This document shows positions 26,101-33,615 of a stretch of 64,000 nucleotides of DNA, one piece after another. Location: positions 930,001-994,000 of the forward strand of contig NZ_FNTD01000004.1 of assembly GCF_900104815.1 (NCBI RefSeq), in the 5' to 3' direction. How positions within the stretch are numbered: position 1 is the stretch's first letter; the number at the start of each line of letters is the position of its first letter. The stretch comes from Streptomyces misionensis (GTDB lineage Bacteria > Actinomycetota > Actinomycetes > Streptomycetales > Streptomycetaceae). A model generated the notes under the pieces. The model worked only from the letters and a program-made list of their open reading frames with translations, searched no databases and was not told the origin of the DNA. Both the position numbers and the translations under genes were made by a program.

Positions 26101-27102
26101 CCCCGGCTGCGCGACCTGCTGGGCACCAAGTTCGAGCTGCGCCTCGGTGATTCGATGGAGTCCGAGGTGGGCTCCCGGACCGCCGCGGCCGTGCCGCACC
26201 AGCCCGGCCGCGGTCTGACGGCGGGCGGCCACCACTTCCTGTCTGCGCTGCCCCGGCTGGACGGCTCCGGCGAGACCGGCGACCTGACCACCGCCACCAA
26301 GTCGGCCGTCGCGGAGATCGACACCTTCTGGACGGGCCGTCCGGCACCGGGCGTCCGGCTGCTGCCGACCCGGCTGCCGGTCACCCAGCTCCCGGACGCC
26401 GAGGGCGACCTGCGGGTCTGCCTCGGCTGGGACGAACAGCGCCTGGAACCCGTCTGGCACGACTTCACCGCCAACCCGCACCTGATGGTGTTCGGCGACG
26501 GGGAGACCGGCAAGACCAACGCGCTGCGCCTGATGGTCCGCGCCATCACCTCCCGCTACACCCCGGACGAGGCCCGCATCATGGTCGCCGACCCGGGCCG
26601 CGGACTGCTCAACGCGGTGCCCGAGGAGTACCGGGTCGGGTACGTCGTGGACAGCGACGCCCTCACCCAGCTCGCCAACAGCGCCTCCGTGTCGGTGGGC
26701 AAGCGGGTGCCGGGCCCGGACATCAGCCCGGAGCAACTGGCCCGCCGCGACTGGTGGGAGGGGCCGCGGCTGTTCGTCCTCATCGACGACTACGACCTGT
26801 TCTCCGGCACCCCCGGCACCCCGCCGCCGATGGCGCCGCTGGTCCCGCTGCTCGCCCAGGGTCTGCACATCGGCATGCACGTGGTCATCGCCCGCAGCAC
26901 CTCCGGCTCGGTGCGCGCCATGATGGACCCGGTGCTGCGCCGCCTGTGGGAACTGGGCAACCCCGGACTGCTCTTCTCCTACCCCAAGGAAGAGGGCAAG
27001 TTCCTCGGCGAGGCCAAGCCGCGCACCCTCCCCGCGGGCCGCGCCCAGCTCGTCACCCGCCGCTCGGTCAGGCTCGTACAGACCGGACTGGTGACCCCGT
27101 GA
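23110..27102 (+). CDS. eccC: Type VII secretion ATPase EccC (fused EccCa/EccCb)
   Basis: A 1330-residue FtsK/SpoIIIE-type motor, the core of the ESX machine. Two hydrophobic segments lie at about residues 35-85, anchoring it in the membrane. Three ATPase domains follow. Domain 1 has Walker A GATGSGKSE at 475-483 and Walker B LLIIVDEF with Asp587/Glu588. Domain 2 has GAPQTGKST from about 847 and VFLVVDGWG. Domain 3 has FGDGETGKTN from about 1128 and LFVLIDDYD. All three P-loops keep the Lys. EccC recognises C-terminal signals of WXG100 substrates and powers export. TTG at 23110, with AAAGG nine bases before, gives the usual STVVxKRxPR start; ATG 22990 is unlikely. eccD follows after 79 bases. 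Confidence 0.95.
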   Translation: MSTVVAKRSPRAEGPQLPEGQVELAEPPVLGEPASADFGSALMYLPMALGTGAMVLMFSMRSAGPATYMMSGMMGVAMVSMTLTQIGRAGAERRRRMRAERRDYLRYLAQKRRQARQAAEQQRAALLWDNPEPGQLWALAMGPRLWERRPAHEDFGRVRIGQGIRRAALEFLPPQTKPVEDLEPLTAISLRRFTKAHQTVPRLPIPVALRRFTSVELAGEPEPALALLRAMVAQLAVFHSPDELRIALLGGESARAEWDWLKWLPHNAHPHEEDDAGQVRLAAEDHDALMDLLGTEVRDRPDHDPDAPPSVAEPFVVVLAQGVRLPESSRLLNGGLRNVVLLDATGAMTGGPKVLRLTTRGTGVAFPAGDDTVTAEADAVSRTQADTLARLLAPMRTSGSVDLVDRPLESDFDLTALLGIRDPRTFDVTAKWRPRATQSARLLVPLGVTEEGEVVELDIKESAQGGMGPHGLLIGATGSGKSELLRTLVMGLVATHSSEILNLVLVDFKGGATFLGMDRLPHTSAVITNLADEIHLVDRMRDSINGEMIRRQELLRESGYSSLFDYEKARGAGANLTPLPSLLIIVDEFSELLASKPEFVDLFVSIGRLGRSLGVHLLLASQRLDESRIHKVEGHLSYRIALRTFSAMESRSVIGVSHAYELPSAPGNGYLKVDTTNLVRFKAAYVSGPAPEPVSEAEHSARLAAAQEITVFGLEQQGTLRSERAAELEAEAAALQASAAAERRAAAGSSGDEQNEESLLEVLIGRLAESGPPARQVWLPPLTESPSLDQLLPGIVPDPVRGMSAAEHPSPGSLRVPLGIVDRPFEQLRELLVADLSGADGHIGVAGAPQTGKSTLLRTLMLSLALTHTPEEVQFYCLDFGGGGLVSTAGLPHVGSVATRLERDRVLRTVAELTQLLEKREEEFTSRGLESMAAYRRLKAAGEIDDPYGDVFLVVDGWGTLRQDYEELEPRVIEMAARGLSFGLHVIGSAVRWSEFRPRLRDLLGTKFELRLGDSMESEVGSRTAAAVPHQPGRGLTAGGHHFLSALPRLDGSGETGDLTTATKSAVAEIDTFWTGRPAPGVRLLPTRLPVTQLPDAEGDLRVCLGWDEQRLEPVWHDFTANPHLMVFGDGETGKTNALRLMVRAITSRYTPDEARIMVADPGRGLLNAVPEEYRVGYVVDSDALTQLANSASVSVGKRVPGPDISPEQLARRDWWEGPRLFVLIDDYDLFSGTPGTPPPMAPLVPLLAQGLHIGMHVVIARSTSGSVRAMMDPVLRRLWELGNPGLLFSYPKEEGKFLGEAKPRTLPAGRAQLVTRRSVRLVQTGLVTP

Positions 27103-27181
27103 ACCGCGCCGCGCCCCCAGGCCGCCGCTCGCCCGGCCGGCCCGTCCCCCTCCCCCACGTCCCCATCCCAGGAGCAGTCCG

Positions 27182-28576
27182 ATGACCACCGCGCCCGCGG
27201 TCACCGCACCCGCCTCGGAGGTCTGCCGGGTCACGGTGGTGGGCCCCACCGGCCGCGCCGATCTCGCGATCCCGCTCACCACCCCGGTCTCCGCGCTGCT
27301 GCCCGTCCTGGTCCGCCATGTGACGACGGACGCGGCCGACCGGGGCAGGCCCTGGGTGCTGCAACGGCTCGGCGAGGACCCGTTCGACGCGGACGCCACC
27401 CCGGCCACCGCCGGCCTGCGCCACGGCGAGGAGCTGCATCTGCGGCCCGCCGACGATCCGCTGCCGGCCCTGCACTTCGACGACGTCTCCGACGGTGTCG
27501 CGCACGTCGTGACAGCGTTGCCAGGCGGCTGGCACCCCAAGCTGACCCGGACACTCGCGCTGGTCATGGCGGTGCTGACGCTGCCCGCCCTGGGGTACGC
27601 GCTGCTGGGCTTCGGACCGGGCCTCGCGGCCTCGGCCGGCGCCGGGGTGATCGCCGTACTGCTGGCCGCCGGGTGTGTGGCCGCCGCGCGGCTGGGCGCC
27701 GACGAGGGCAGTGTGCTGGTGGCCGGGCTGGGCGCGCTCGCGTTCGGCGGGCTGGCCGGGCTGACGTTCCGCCAGGGGCCGCACGGCGGTTACGCGCCGG
27801 GGCTGCCCGGGGTGCTGGCCGCGGCGGGCTGCGTCGCGGTGGTGGCCATCGCCCTGCTGGCGCTGCGCCCGCTGCCGCTGGTGGTCCCCGGCACCCTGCT
27901 GGTGACCGCGCTCGCGGCCGCCGTGGGCACCGGTCTGATGCGGGCCGCGCACTGGCACGGCGGGCAGGCGGTCGCCGTCGTCGCGGTCGCGATGTTCGTC
28001 CTTGGCCACTTCGGGCCCCGGCTCACCCTGCGCATGGCCCGGCTGCGGGTGCCCCTGCTGCCGCACAACGCGGCCGAGCTCCAGGAGGACATCGAGCCCG
28101 AGCCGCAGGAGCGGGTGGAGCGCAGGGTCAAGGCGGCCAGCGCCTACCTGGACACGCTCAGCGTCTCCTCCGCCCTCGTGTACGCGGCCGGCTTCTGGTA
28201 CATGACGCGCGTGGCCGGCTGGATCGGATGGGTGCTGCCGCTGGTGTTCGCGGGCGCGGTACTGCTGCGGGCCCGCGGCCTGAACCGGGCGGCGCAGCGC
28301 GTGCCCACCGTGCTCGCCGGGGCCGCCGGGCTGGTCACGGTGGCGCTCACGCGGTTCGCCCCGGCGGGCGGCGGCGCCCGGGTGATCGTCGTCGCCGTCC
28401 TGCTCGCCGCGGTCGTGGGGCTGCTGGTGGCGGCGTGGCGGCTGCCCGGCGGGCGGCTGCTGCCGGTGTGGGGCCACAGCGGCGACCTGCTGGAGACCGT
28501 CACGGCGATCGCGCTGCTGCCCCTGCTGCTCCAGGTCCTGCACGCGTACGCCTACTTCCGCTCCCTGACGAGCTGA
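27182..28576 (+). CDS. eccD: Type VII secretion membrane channel protein EccD
   Basis: A 464-residue integral membrane protein. Residues about 15-95 form a ubiquitin-like (YukD) cytoplasmic domain (CRVTVVGPTGRADLAIPLTTPVSALLPVLV... and LRHGEELHLRPADDPLPALHFDDVSDGV). From residue about 118 onward there are around ten or eleven hydrophobic segments separated by short loops, as in EccD. A cytoplasmic charged loop (LRVPLLPHNAAELQEDIEPE) lies between membrane segments. EccD forms the membrane vestibule of the ESX complex with EccB and EccC. AGGAG lies before ATG 27182. eccB starts 13 bases after its stop. Confidence 0.94.
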   Translation: MTTAPAVTAPASEVCRVTVVGPTGRADLAIPLTTPVSALLPVLVRHVTTDAADRGRPWVLQRLGEDPFDADATPATAGLRHGEELHLRPADDPLPALHFDDVSDGVAHVVTALPGGWHPKLTRTLALVMAVLTLPALGYALLGFGPGLAASAGAGVIAVLLAAGCVAAARLGADEGSVLVAGLGALAFGGLAGLTFRQGPHGGYAPGLPGVLAAAGCVAVVAIALLALRPLPLVVPGTLLVTALAAAVGTGLMRAAHWHGGQAVAVVAVAMFVLGHFGPRLTLRMARLRVPLLPHNAAELQEDIEPEPQERVERRVKAASAYLDTLSVSSALVYAAGFWYMTRVAGWIGWVLPLVFAGAVLLRARGLNRAAQRVPTVLAGAAGLVTVALTRFAPAGGGARVIVVAVLLAAVVGLLVAAWRLPGGRLLPVWGHSGDLLETVTAIALLPLLLQVLHAYAYFRSLTS

Positions 28577-28589
28577 GAGGGGCCGGAGC

Positions 28590-30053
28590 ATGCAGACCCG
28601 ACGCGACCACATGCAGGCGTACCAGTTCGCCATGGGCCGGCTGGCGACCGCGCTGGTCACCGGCGACCCCGGCCGGGGCGACAGCCCGACCAGACGGGCC
28701 GCGCTGGGCAGCTTCTTCGGCGCGGGACTCGTCGTCCTGCTGTGCCTGGGGTTCCTGGTCTACGGGAAGCTGTCGCCGGTGACCACGGCGGCCTGGCGGG
28801 AGCCCGGCTCGATCATCGTGGAGAAGGAGACCGGCACCCGCTACCTCTTCCTCGACGGCCGGCTGCGGCCGGTGCGCAACTACGCCTCCGCGCTGCTGCT
28901 GACCGGCAAGGGCGGTGCCGTGCGCACCGTCGCGGCGAAGGCGCTCAGCGGCGTACCGCACGGCGCGCCGGTCGGTATCGACGGCGCGCCCGACTCGCTG
29001 CCCACCCCGGCCACCCTGCTGGCGCAGCCCTGGACCGACTGCCTGCGCCCGGACCTGCCGTCCGGCCATGTGGTCGACTTCGCGCCGGGCGGCAGGACCG
29101 TCGCGTTCCCGGCCGGCCGGCAGCTGCTGCTGAAGGCCGCGAACGGCAAGCGGTTCGTGTTGTTCGGGGGCGTCAAGTACCCGGTCCCCGCGCAGTCCGC
29201 GCTGATCGCGCTGGGCCTCGACGGCGACCGGCCCGTGGCCGCGTCCGCCGCCTGGCTGGCCGCCGTGCCGACCGGGGCGGCGCTCGCCCCGGCGAAGCTC
29301 GACGGGAGGGGCGGCGCGGCCGGGACCATCGCCGGACGGCCGGTCACCGTGGGGCAGTTGTTCACCACCGCCGCGGCCGGCGCCAAGCACAGCTATGTGA
29401 TGACCAACGACGGAATCGCCCAAGTCAGCGCCAGCGAGGCGGCGTTGCTCGCGGCCGAGCCGGGCGCTCCGGCGCCGCGCCAGGTGTCGGTGACCGACAT
29501 CGCGTCCGCCCGGGTCGCCGCCGGTCACTCCCTGGACAGCGGGGTGCCGGACCTCCTCGGCGCCCCGGCCGCCGACACCTCCCGGCAGGCGGTGTGCCTG
29601 CGCGAGACCTCCCGGGGCGCCCGGCTGAGCGTGAGCGTGGTCATGGAGGGCGGCCCGGCGGCGACCGGGAAGCAGCAGGTGCTGGTGCCGCCGTCGCACG
29701 GCGTGTACGCCGTGGACCAGGCCGAGCTGGCGGTCCGGACGCCGAACCCGCACACCTACCTCGTCACCGACCAGGGCATCCTCTATCCGCTGGGCAGCTC
29801 CGCCGCGCCGTCCCTCGGCATCGGCGGCACCCCGACCGCGCTGCCGGGGAGCCTGCTGGCGGCGCTGCCGCACGGCCCGGCGCTGGACCGTACGGTGGCG
29901 GCGCTGACCGTGAAGTCCGGTCAGGGCGGCGGCACTTCGGTGTCCTCCTCCGGCTCCGGTGCCTCGGCCGCCGGACGGACCTCGGGCCGCGCGCCCGTCC
30001 CCTCGGTCTCCAGCGAACCGTCCCCGACCGGCTCCGCGGCCCGGGTGGGGTGA
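28590..30053 (+). CDS. eccB: Type VII secretion protein EccB
   Basis: A 487-residue bitopic membrane protein. It opens with the family signature MQTRRDHMQAYQFAMGRLATALVTGDP. One transmembrane segment lies at about residues 43-63 (LGSFFGAGLVVLLCLGFLVYG). The rest is an extracytoplasmic domain with the usual repeats and the two cysteines (WTDCLRP and AVCLRET) thought to form a disulfide. YPLGSSAAPSLGIGG near residue 410 matches the conserved segment. The last 50 residues are a Ser/Gly/Ala-rich tail. EccB is the extracellular core component of the ESX complex. It ends 4 bases before the start of the next large gene. Confidence 0.94.
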   Translation: MQTRRDHMQAYQFAMGRLATALVTGDPGRGDSPTRRAALGSFFGAGLVVLLCLGFLVYGKLSPVTTAAWREPGSIIVEKETGTRYLFLDGRLRPVRNYASALLLTGKGGAVRTVAAKALSGVPHGAPVGIDGAPDSLPTPATLLAQPWTDCLRPDLPSGHVVDFAPGGRTVAFPAGRQLLLKAANGKRFVLFGGVKYPVPAQSALIALGLDGDRPVAASAAWLAAVPTGAALAPAKLDGRGGAAGTIAGRPVTVGQLFTTAAAGAKHSYVMTNDGIAQVSASEAALLAAEPGAPAPRQVSVTDIASARVAAGHSLDSGVPDLLGAPAADTSRQAVCLRETSRGARLSVSVVMEGGPAATGKQQVLVPPSHGVYAVDQAELAVRTPNPHTYLVTDQGILYPLGSSAAPSLGIGGTPTALPGSLLAALPHGPALDRTVAALTVKSGQGGGTSVSSSGSGASAAGRTSGRAPVPSVSSEPSPTGSAARVG

Positions 30054-30057
30054 GCGG

Positions 30058-33000
30058 ATGCGCAGAGGACTGGGCGCCGCCCGGCTGGGCGGGACCGCGT
30101 TGCAGTGCCGGGCCGAGGGCCGGGCCCTGCTCGTGCACCCCAAGGGCGAACCCGACCCGCACGCCGCCGCGTTCGCCGCGGGGCTGGCGCCGGACCCCCA
30201 GCACACCCTGGCCGTGGTGGACCTCCCGCACGGCGCGCTGGAGGGCTCGGCGGACGCGGTGGCACGCCTGCTGGCGGGCCGGGGCGACAGCCTGCGCCTG
30301 GTCTTCGGCCGCAGTACGCCCCAGGAGGCGCGGGCCGTCGCCCAGCGCATCGCCGACCGGCTGGACCGGCTGGTGCTCGCGCCGGACGGCGAGCTGCTGC
30401 CGACCTCCGGCGGCGGCCTGTTCATCCCGAGCGACCACGGCGCGGGCTGGCTGCGGTTCCGGCCGGGCCGGGCGGCGGAACGGGACTCGAGGCGCTTCCC
30501 CAAGCCGCGCTGGGAGTTCTCCACCTTCGACCGCCCCTGGCCGACCAGCGGGCACGGGGTCGCCGAGCCGGTGCCCAGCGGGGTGTGGGTGCGCAGCCCG
30601 CACGACCACGCCGCCGCCGAGAGCGGCCGGCGGCTGGTGGACCGGCTGCCGAGCCACCCGGACATCCTCACCGTGGTGCTCGGCAGTCCGGGCGGACCGC
30701 CGGTGACCCTGGCCGATGTGACCCGGCTGTGGGAGACGGTGCTGCCCTCCGCGCGTTCCTGGGTGCGGTTCCTGCACCTCGGCCCGGTCGCGCTGCCCGA
30801 GGGCGCGGAGGCGCTGGGGCAGGAACTCGCCGACGCGCTCGGCCAGCAGGTGGTGCTGTACGCGGGCGTGCCCGTCGAGGCGCGCGTCGGTCTGGACTCT
30901 CCCGAGGTGGCGGCGGTGCGGCCGGACGGCACGCTGGGCCACCGCCCGTTCGTCAGCGAGCTGATGTACTTCCCGCGCACCGGGGAGGTCCCGGCGCCGC
31001 CCGCGCTCTTCGGGCTGCGCGGGCCCCTGTTCGGGGTGCCGGAGATCACCACGGGGGTGTACGAGTACGCCGCCGATGCGGTGCTGGAGGTGGTGCAGAG
31101 CGGGCTGTGGATGCGGCCGCTGGCCGAGCCCGCGGGCGGTGACGCGGTACGCCGGATACCGGCGGCGCCCGGGTACGCCGCCATTCTCTACGACCGCAGC
31201 ACGCCCGGCGCGGAGGAGCGCATGCGCTCCCTCGCCGAGGACATGCTGTGGCGGCTCGACCCGGAGCGCCGCGAGGGCTTCACGGTCGCCCCCGCCGACG
31301 AGCCGGGCCAGGTGGCCGTCACGACGGACGACGCCCATCTGTGGTCGGCGCAGGCGCCCGCCGCGACCGGACCGCAGGCGGCGGCCGCGGTCGCACCGCG
31401 TGGCCCGGTCCGCCCGGCGGGGGCCGCGCCGTGGACCCCGGCGCAGCCGCCCAGGGCGGAGACACGGGAGACGGGGGCGGGTGCGTCGTCCGCCTTGGCG
31501 TACCTGGACGTCGACGCGCCGCCGGCCGCGGGCCGGGGCGATGCCTCTCCGGCGATGCCTCCCGTGGTGGCGCCGCCCGCGGCCAGGACCGAGTCCGAGG
31601 TGCCGTCGGCGGTGCCGCCGAAGGTCGAGACGGACGGCGAGCCCGCGCGCGGCGACGCCGGGGCGGTCGCCTCGGCGGCGGCCGGGAGCGTGGCGCCGCA
31701 GCGGCTGCCGGACGCACCGGTCGCCGTGCCCGCGCCGTCACCGGGTGACGGCCCGGCACCCGCGTCCACCGCTCAGGGGCCTGCCGGTCCCGTGCCGCCT
31801 GGACCGGTCCCGCCGGCTCCGGCAGGCTCGCAGGCGACCCGTCCCGCCGCGCCCGCGCGGGTCCCCCTGCCGAACCTGCCGGCCGTGTCGGAACCGGGGG
31901 GTACGGCAGGACCGGACGGCCCGATGCCGCAAGGAGACACCCCGCAGCACGCCGACACCCCAACGCGCCCGTCCACGCGGCGGACCGACGTGCCGCCGCG
32001 ACCGCCCGCCCCCGAACCGGGGGGTACGGCAGGACCGAACGGCCCGATGCCGCGGGGACACACCCCGCAGCACGCCGACACCCCCACACGCCCGTCCACT
32101 CCGGCCACACGGCGGACCGACGCGCCGCCGCAGCCGCCCGCCCCGGAGCCGGTGTGGGCCGACACCCCGTCGGCACCATCCGCACCGGAGACAGGGCGCG
32201 GCCCGGCAGGCGTGCCCACCGGGGCACCCAGCCCGGTATCCGGCGCCCCGGCGGCCCACGTACCCACACCACCGGCTCCCCCCGCCCCCGGTGCCGACGG
32301 ACCGCAGGCACCACCGCCGACTCCCACCGGCCCCGGGCCGCGGCACGCCCCGGCCGGCACACCCGCCGGAGCGCCCGAAGGACCCGGCACCGGAACACCC
32401 GGCCCGGTACCCAGCGCCCCGGCGCCCCGCATACCCACGCCGCCCGCCGTCGGCGTCCCGCGCCCCCAGTCGCCGGAGGCAACCGGCCCCGGGCCGCAGG
32501 GCGCCCCCCAGGCGCCGTCCGCCCCGGGCACGCCGGACGCCGAGGCGCCGCGCGTCCAGTCCCCGGCGCCGGCCCCCGCCGTACGTCCCGCACCGGCGCC
32601 CGCGCGGATGATCCGGCTGGAGTCCGACTCCCCGGCCGCCGCTCCCGCCGAGCCCGCGGGGCCCGCCGACGGGGGCCGGGCCGAGCAGCCGGTGCCGTCC
32701 GCCGTTGCCGGGGGTACCGCGACGAAAGCCGGCGCTCCCGCGGCCGCGGCACCCGGTGTCCGGGTCCAGCCCGTGCCCAAGGCGTCCGCCTGCGCCGTGC
32801 CACCGGAGCGGGGCATCGCGAAGGAACGGGACTGGGTGCGGCGAACGTTGAGCACGCAGTACAACGCCGTCGCGGGCACCGTCTCGCGGGTGATGTCGGA
32901 GTCACCGGGGCTGCGCGGCGGCGCACGCGGGGAGGGAGACGCGCTCACCGACCTGGTGGCCGTGCGGCTCTTCCTGTCCGGCGACCACGCGCAGGTCAAC

Positions 33001-33615
33001 GAGGCCGTACGGACGGCCGCCGTGGGCCCGCACGTGCCGTTGGCCCGCTGTGTGGCCTCCGGGCTGCGCAGGCTGCCCTCCTACCGTGGCGCGGCCCTGC
33101 TGCGGGCCCGCGCCACGGCGGCCGAGCGCGCGTGGTTCCGCGAGGGCCGGCTGGTGTCCGAGTGGTCGTTCTGCACGGCGTACAGCGCCCCGCACCCGGG
33201 CCCGCCGGGCGGCACCGACTTCCTCATCTGGTCGATCACCGCCCGCCGCACCAATCTGATCGACCCCGCCGAACCGGACCGGGTGGTGTTCCTGCCCGGC
33301 ACCACCTTCAAGGTGCTGCGCCCCTCGGACGGCGAAGGCCCGGTGCTGCTGCGGGAGTTGTCGCCCTCGGAGATCGCCTCCGACGGCAAGGTGGACGTCC
33401 AGCGGGTGCCGTTGGACGAGATCGCCCTGGACGGACTGGACCGGGCGGCGAGTGCGCTGCGTGCCGATGACGCGGCGGAGCGGGACCAGCGGGGCGGCGC
33501 GCGGGCGAAAGAGCGCTTCGGGACGCCTCCGGGCCTCATCGGTGGACCGCCGCGGCAGCGCCCCCGCGGCAACGGCGGCGCCCCGAGTGCGCCTGACGAG
33601 GGAGCGAAACTGTGA
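30058..33615 (+). CDS. Large T7SS-associated protein with proline-rich linker and ART-like C-terminal domain
   Basis: A 1185-residue protein in three parts. Residues 1-440 are globular, with GTALQCRAEGRALLVHPKGE and VRFLHLGPVALPEGAEALGQ, and I recognise no family. Residues about 445-890 are Pro/Ala/Gly-rich, with a 41-residue tandem repeat (PEPGGTAGPDGPMP, TPQHADTPTRPST). Residues about 895-1185 are globular; YRGAALLRA (about 1007), EWSFCTAYSAP (about 1034) and DRVVFLPGTTFKVL (about 1073) occur in the order of the R-S-E motifs of ADP-ribosyltransferase folds, but the catalytic Glu position looks altered. It has no signal peptide. It sits between eccB and an EccA-like gene; its GTGA junction suggests coupling with the latter. 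It may be a structural or regulatory T7SS component. Confidence 0.75.
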   Translation: MRRGLGAARLGGTALQCRAEGRALLVHPKGEPDPHAAAFAAGLAPDPQHTLAVVDLPHGALEGSADAVARLLAGRGDSLRLVFGRSTPQEARAVAQRIADRLDRLVLAPDGELLPTSGGGLFIPSDHGAGWLRFRPGRAAERDSRRFPKPRWEFSTFDRPWPTSGHGVAEPVPSGVWVRSPHDHAAAESGRRLVDRLPSHPDILTVVLGSPGGPPVTLADVTRLWETVLPSARSWVRFLHLGPVALPEGAEALGQELADALGQQVVLYAGVPVEARVGLDSPEVAAVRPDGTLGHRPFVSELMYFPRTGEVPAPPALFGLRGPLFGVPEITTGVYEYAADAVLEVVQSGLWMRPLAEPAGGDAVRRIPAAPGYAAILYDRSTPGAEERMRSLAEDMLWRLDPERREGFTVAPADEPGQVAVTTDDAHLWSAQAPAATGPQAAAAVAPRGPVRPAGAAPWTPAQPPRAETRETGAGASSALAYLDVDAPPAAGRGDASPAMPPVVAPPAARTESEVPSAVPPKVETDGEPARGDAGAVASAAAGSVAPQRLPDAPVAVPAPSPGDGPAPASTAQGPAGPVPPGPVPPAPAGSQATRPAAPARVPLPNLPAVSEPGGTAGPDGPMPQGDTPQHADTPTRPSTRRTDVPPRPPAPEPGGTAGPNGPMPRGHTPQHADTPTRPSTPATRRTDAPPQPPAPEPVWADTPSAPSAPETGRGPAGVPTGAPSPVSGAPAAHVPTPPAPPAPGADGPQAPPPTPTGPGPRHAPAGTPAGAPEGPGTGTPGPVPSAPAPRIPTPPAVGVPRPQSPEATGPGPQGAPQAPSAPGTPDAEAPRVQSPAPAPAVRPAPAPARMIRLESDSPAAAPAEPAGPADGGRAEQPVPSAVAGGTATKAGAPAAAAPGVRVQPVPKASACAVPPERGIAKERDWVRRTLSTQYNAVAGTVSRVMSESPGLRGGARGEGDALTDLVAVRLFLSGDHAQVNEAVRTAAVGPHVPLARCVASGLRRLPSYRGAALLRARATAAERAWFREGRLVSEWSFCTAYSAPHPGPPGGTDFLIWSITARRTNLIDPAEPDRVVFLPGTTFKVLRPSDGEGPVLLRELSPSEIASDGKVDVQRVPLDEIALDGLDRAASALRADDAAERDQRGGARAKERFGTPPGLIGGPPRQRPRGNGGAPSAPDEGAKL
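31891..32151 (+). repeat. Tandem 123-base repeat in the proline-rich linker
   Basis: Two copies of a unit beginning GAACCGGGGGGTACGGCAGG, at 31891 and 32014, an offset of 123 bases or 41 codons. The second copy carries a short in-frame insertion (ACTCCGGCC). The encoded repeat reads EPGGTAGPxGPMPxGxTPQHADTPTRPST. It lies in a long disordered linker. Confidence 0.8.

Noticed and set aside
23134..27567. A 1477-codon open frame antisense to eccC
   Set aside because: It is a codon-bias shadow of eccC and the start of eccD. All conserved motifs are on the forward strand.
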